Positions 20,408 through 21,775 of a DNA stretch of 21,775 nucleotides are shown here, one piece after another. The notes beneath the pieces are model-generated. The model searched no databases. It was not told where the DNA came from and worked only from the letters and a program-made list of their open reading frames with translations. The stretch comes from JAHDBG01 sp963922685 (GTDB lineage: Bacteria; Pseudomonadota; Gammaproteobacteria; Chromatiales; Chromatiaceae): positions 1-21,775 of the forward strand of contig CAWUJM010000032.1 in the NCBI GenBank assembly GCA_963922685.1, read 5' to 3'. How positions within the stretch are numbered: the first letter of the stretch is position 1; every line of letters starts with the position of its first letter. The position numbers and the translations under genes are program-made.

Positions 20408-21409
20408 ATGATAACGCCAGACGCCCCGCTATTGAAATCATCCTGGCAGCAGGATCTGGCGCGTGCCATCAGCGATCCGGCGCAATTGCTGGCACGGCTG
20501 AATCTGGATTCTGCCCTGCTGTCTGCGGCACAGGAGGCCGCAGTGCAGTTTCCTCTGCGTGTCACTGAACATTATCTCAACCTGATTGAACCGGGCAATC
20601 TGCAGGATCCTCTGCTACGTCAGGTCTTACCATTAGCAGATGAACAGGTACCGGTGCCTGGTTTCGGTACCGATCCGGTCGGTGATGCGCAGGCCTCCAG
20701 CGGTACCGGTATGCTGCACAAATATCAGGGCCGCGCTCTGCTGATCACGACCGGGGCCTGTGCGATTCATTGCCGGTATTGTTTCCGTCGCCATTTTCCG
20801 TATCAGGCTGACAATGTGTTGCGTCACTGGCAGGCGATGCTGAACCAACTGACGGCCCGGCCGGAACTGACTGAGGTGATCCTGAGTGGCGGCGATCCGT
20901 TATGTCTGTCTGATCAGCGTCTGGAGGCGATGATCAGACAGATTGAGGCGGTGCCGCATATTCAGCGATTGCGGCTGCACAGTCGGTTACCGCTGGTGCT
21001 CCCGAACCGGCTGACCAACACGCTGGTCAGCCGGTTGCAGCGATCCCGATTGCAGACCAGTCTGGTGCTGCATACGAATCACCCGGCAGAATTATCGCCC
21101 GCCTTATTGTCTGGCCTGCGCGCATTACGCCAGGCCGACGTGACCCTGTTGAATCAGTCGGTATTGCTCGCCGGGGTGAATGATTGTGTTGCGACCCTGA
21201 AACAGCTGAGTGAAGCATTGTTTGCGTATGGAATCCTGCCGTATTACCTGCATGTTCTGGACCCGGTGCAGGGCGCGGCACATTTTGCCGTCTCCGGGTC
21301 AGTCCGACAACAGATTGCGACAGAACTACGGGCCCGGTTGCCGGGTTATCTGCTGCCGCGTATGGTACGCGAAGTGGCCGGTGCTCCGGCTAAGCTGCCT
21401 GCCACCTGA
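20408..21409 (+). CDS. epmB: EF-P (R)-beta-lysine synthase, L-lysine 2,3-aminomutase EpmB
   Basis: The 333-residue radical SAM, PLP-dependent enzyme converts L-lysine to (R)-beta-lysine for EF-P. The iron-sulfur motif is CAIHCRYC (Cys118, Cys122, Cys125), followed by FRRHFPY. ILSGGDPLCL fits the SAM-binding region and LLNQSVLLAGVND with YLHVLDPVQG fits the C-terminal part of the aminomutase family. The N terminus SWQQDLARAISDP is typical. Length is that of E. coli EpmB and short of fermentative lysine aminomutases. It is divergent from efp, so all three core EF-P modification genes are together; the optional hydroxylase EpmC is not here. Confidence 0.95.
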   Translation: MITPDAPLLKSSWQQDLARAISDPAQLLARLNLDSALLSAAQEAAVQFPLRVTEHYLNLIEPGNLQDPLLRQVLPLADEQVPVPGFGTDPVGDAQASSGTGMLHKYQGRALLITTGACAIHCRYCFRRHFPYQADNVLRHWQAMLNQLTARPELTEVILSGGDPLCLSDQRLEAMIRQIEAVPHIQRLRLHSRLPLVLPNRLTNTLVSRLQRSRLQTSLVLHTNHPAELSPALLSGLRALRQADVTLLNQSVLLAGVNDCVATLKQLSEALFAYGILPYYLHVLDPVQGAAHFAVSGSVRQQIATELRARLPGYLLPRMVREVAGAPAKLPAT

Positions 21410-21424
21410 CCACATGGTGGGTCG

Positions 21425-21775
21425 CTAGCAGGGGTGGCGATTCAGTGGCAGCGTTATCACCCCAGACCAGACGGGATCCCTTGGCGGCAGGGCCGTGCCG
21501 GTGAGAGCCTGCGATACGCTGCGTGCCCGAGCTTCGGGAGCCGCCTGAGTATTACTGATGATACGGATAGCGTAGTTGCGGTCGTTTTCGCTCAGACAGT
21601 TTGGAGCTGGAGTGAACATTGCTCGAATGATAACGGCTATATCCGCAGGCTCCCAGATGTTCGCATCCTCGCAAAACCGCATGAGTTCGCGGACACCTAA
21701 GGTCAGGTACGTAGAGGGGGCAGCAGCAATTCCCGCTGCGATAGAAACCCCCAATAAAAATAAGGGTTGTAGGGG
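21425..21775 (-). CDS. Unrecognised protein, N terminus beyond window, probably exported
   Basis: The frame is open from a stop at 21425-21427 to the window edge. An internal TTG at 21754 is a formal start, but the residues before it continue a hydrophobic run (LQPLFLLGVSIAAGIAAAPS), so a true start just outside the window with a signal peptide is more likely. The mature part is about 90 residues, with ANIWEPADIAVIIRAMF, two Cys (in RFCEDAN and PAPNCLSE) and a C-terminal Cys. It is convergent with epmB, 15 nt apart. I recognise no family. An overlapping plus-strand frame at 21434-21700 is less likely to be real. Confidence 0.5.
   Translation of the reverse strand, partial: PLQPLFLLGVSIAAGIAAAPSTYLTLGVRELMRFCEDANIWEPADIAVIIRAMFTPAPNCLSENDRNYAIRIISNTQAAPEARARSVSQALTGTALPPRDPVWSGVITLPLNRHPC

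Overview
The window looks like a chromosomal segment of a gammaproteobacterium. The evidence is a complete EF-P modification set (efp, epmA, epmB), a YrbG-type calcium/sodium exchanger, a DciA-type helicase loader gene, a class-typical citrate synthase, and encoded CCA ends on both tRNAs. Genes are about 52-55% GC by eye, with an AT-richer island around 4380-6060. I cannot name the genus from the sequence alone. Parts of the dispersed repeats resemble palindromic repeats I recall from Halomonas/Pseudomonas-type genomes, but that is memory, not a search result.

Layout. 1-180 is the end of a dispersed repeat. 249-1691 is nuoN, the last subunit gene of complex I. Directly behind it, overlapping or nearly touching, come pilM, pilN and one gene that fuses pilO and pilP. 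A decayed repeat copy supplies the stop codon of the fusion gene. Next is an AT-rich stretch holding a broken reading frame, a secreted DUF1566-type protein and a type IV prepilin, followed by pilB and pilC. A second well-preserved repeat copy separates pilC from a minus-strand block: a calcium/sodium antiporter, rpmE, a malic enzyme and gltA (the last two probably cotranscribed). On the plus strand follow the two membrane subunits of a TRAP transporter, an initiator tRNA, rpsT, dciA and an orphan lipoprotein, then tRNA-Asn. The minus strand then carries efp-epmA-argJ, with epmB divergent from efp. The window ends inside the start of an unrecognised, probably exported protein on the minus strand.

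How the parts work together. PilM-PilN-PilO/P forms the inner-membrane alignment platform of a type IV pilus-like machine, PilB is its extension ATPase, PilC its platform protein, and the prepilin and DUF1566 protein are candidate substrates or a surface component. The outer-membrane secretin (PilQ), prepilin peptidase (PilD) and retraction ATPase (PilT) are not in the window. The cluster sits next to nuoN, not in the ponA-pilMNOPQ-aroK context common in gammaproteobacteria. Efp is lysylated by EpmA with beta-lysine made by EpmB, so those three genes form one functional unit. Malic enzyme and citrate synthase both feed carbon around the TCA cycle.

The most interesting points are the PilO-PilP fusion, the compact pilus cluster with its DUF1566 partner, and a family of structured repeats with about 40-nt ends and a 19-bp perfect stem. 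Members of this family, or look-alikes, provide gene stop codons at two places.
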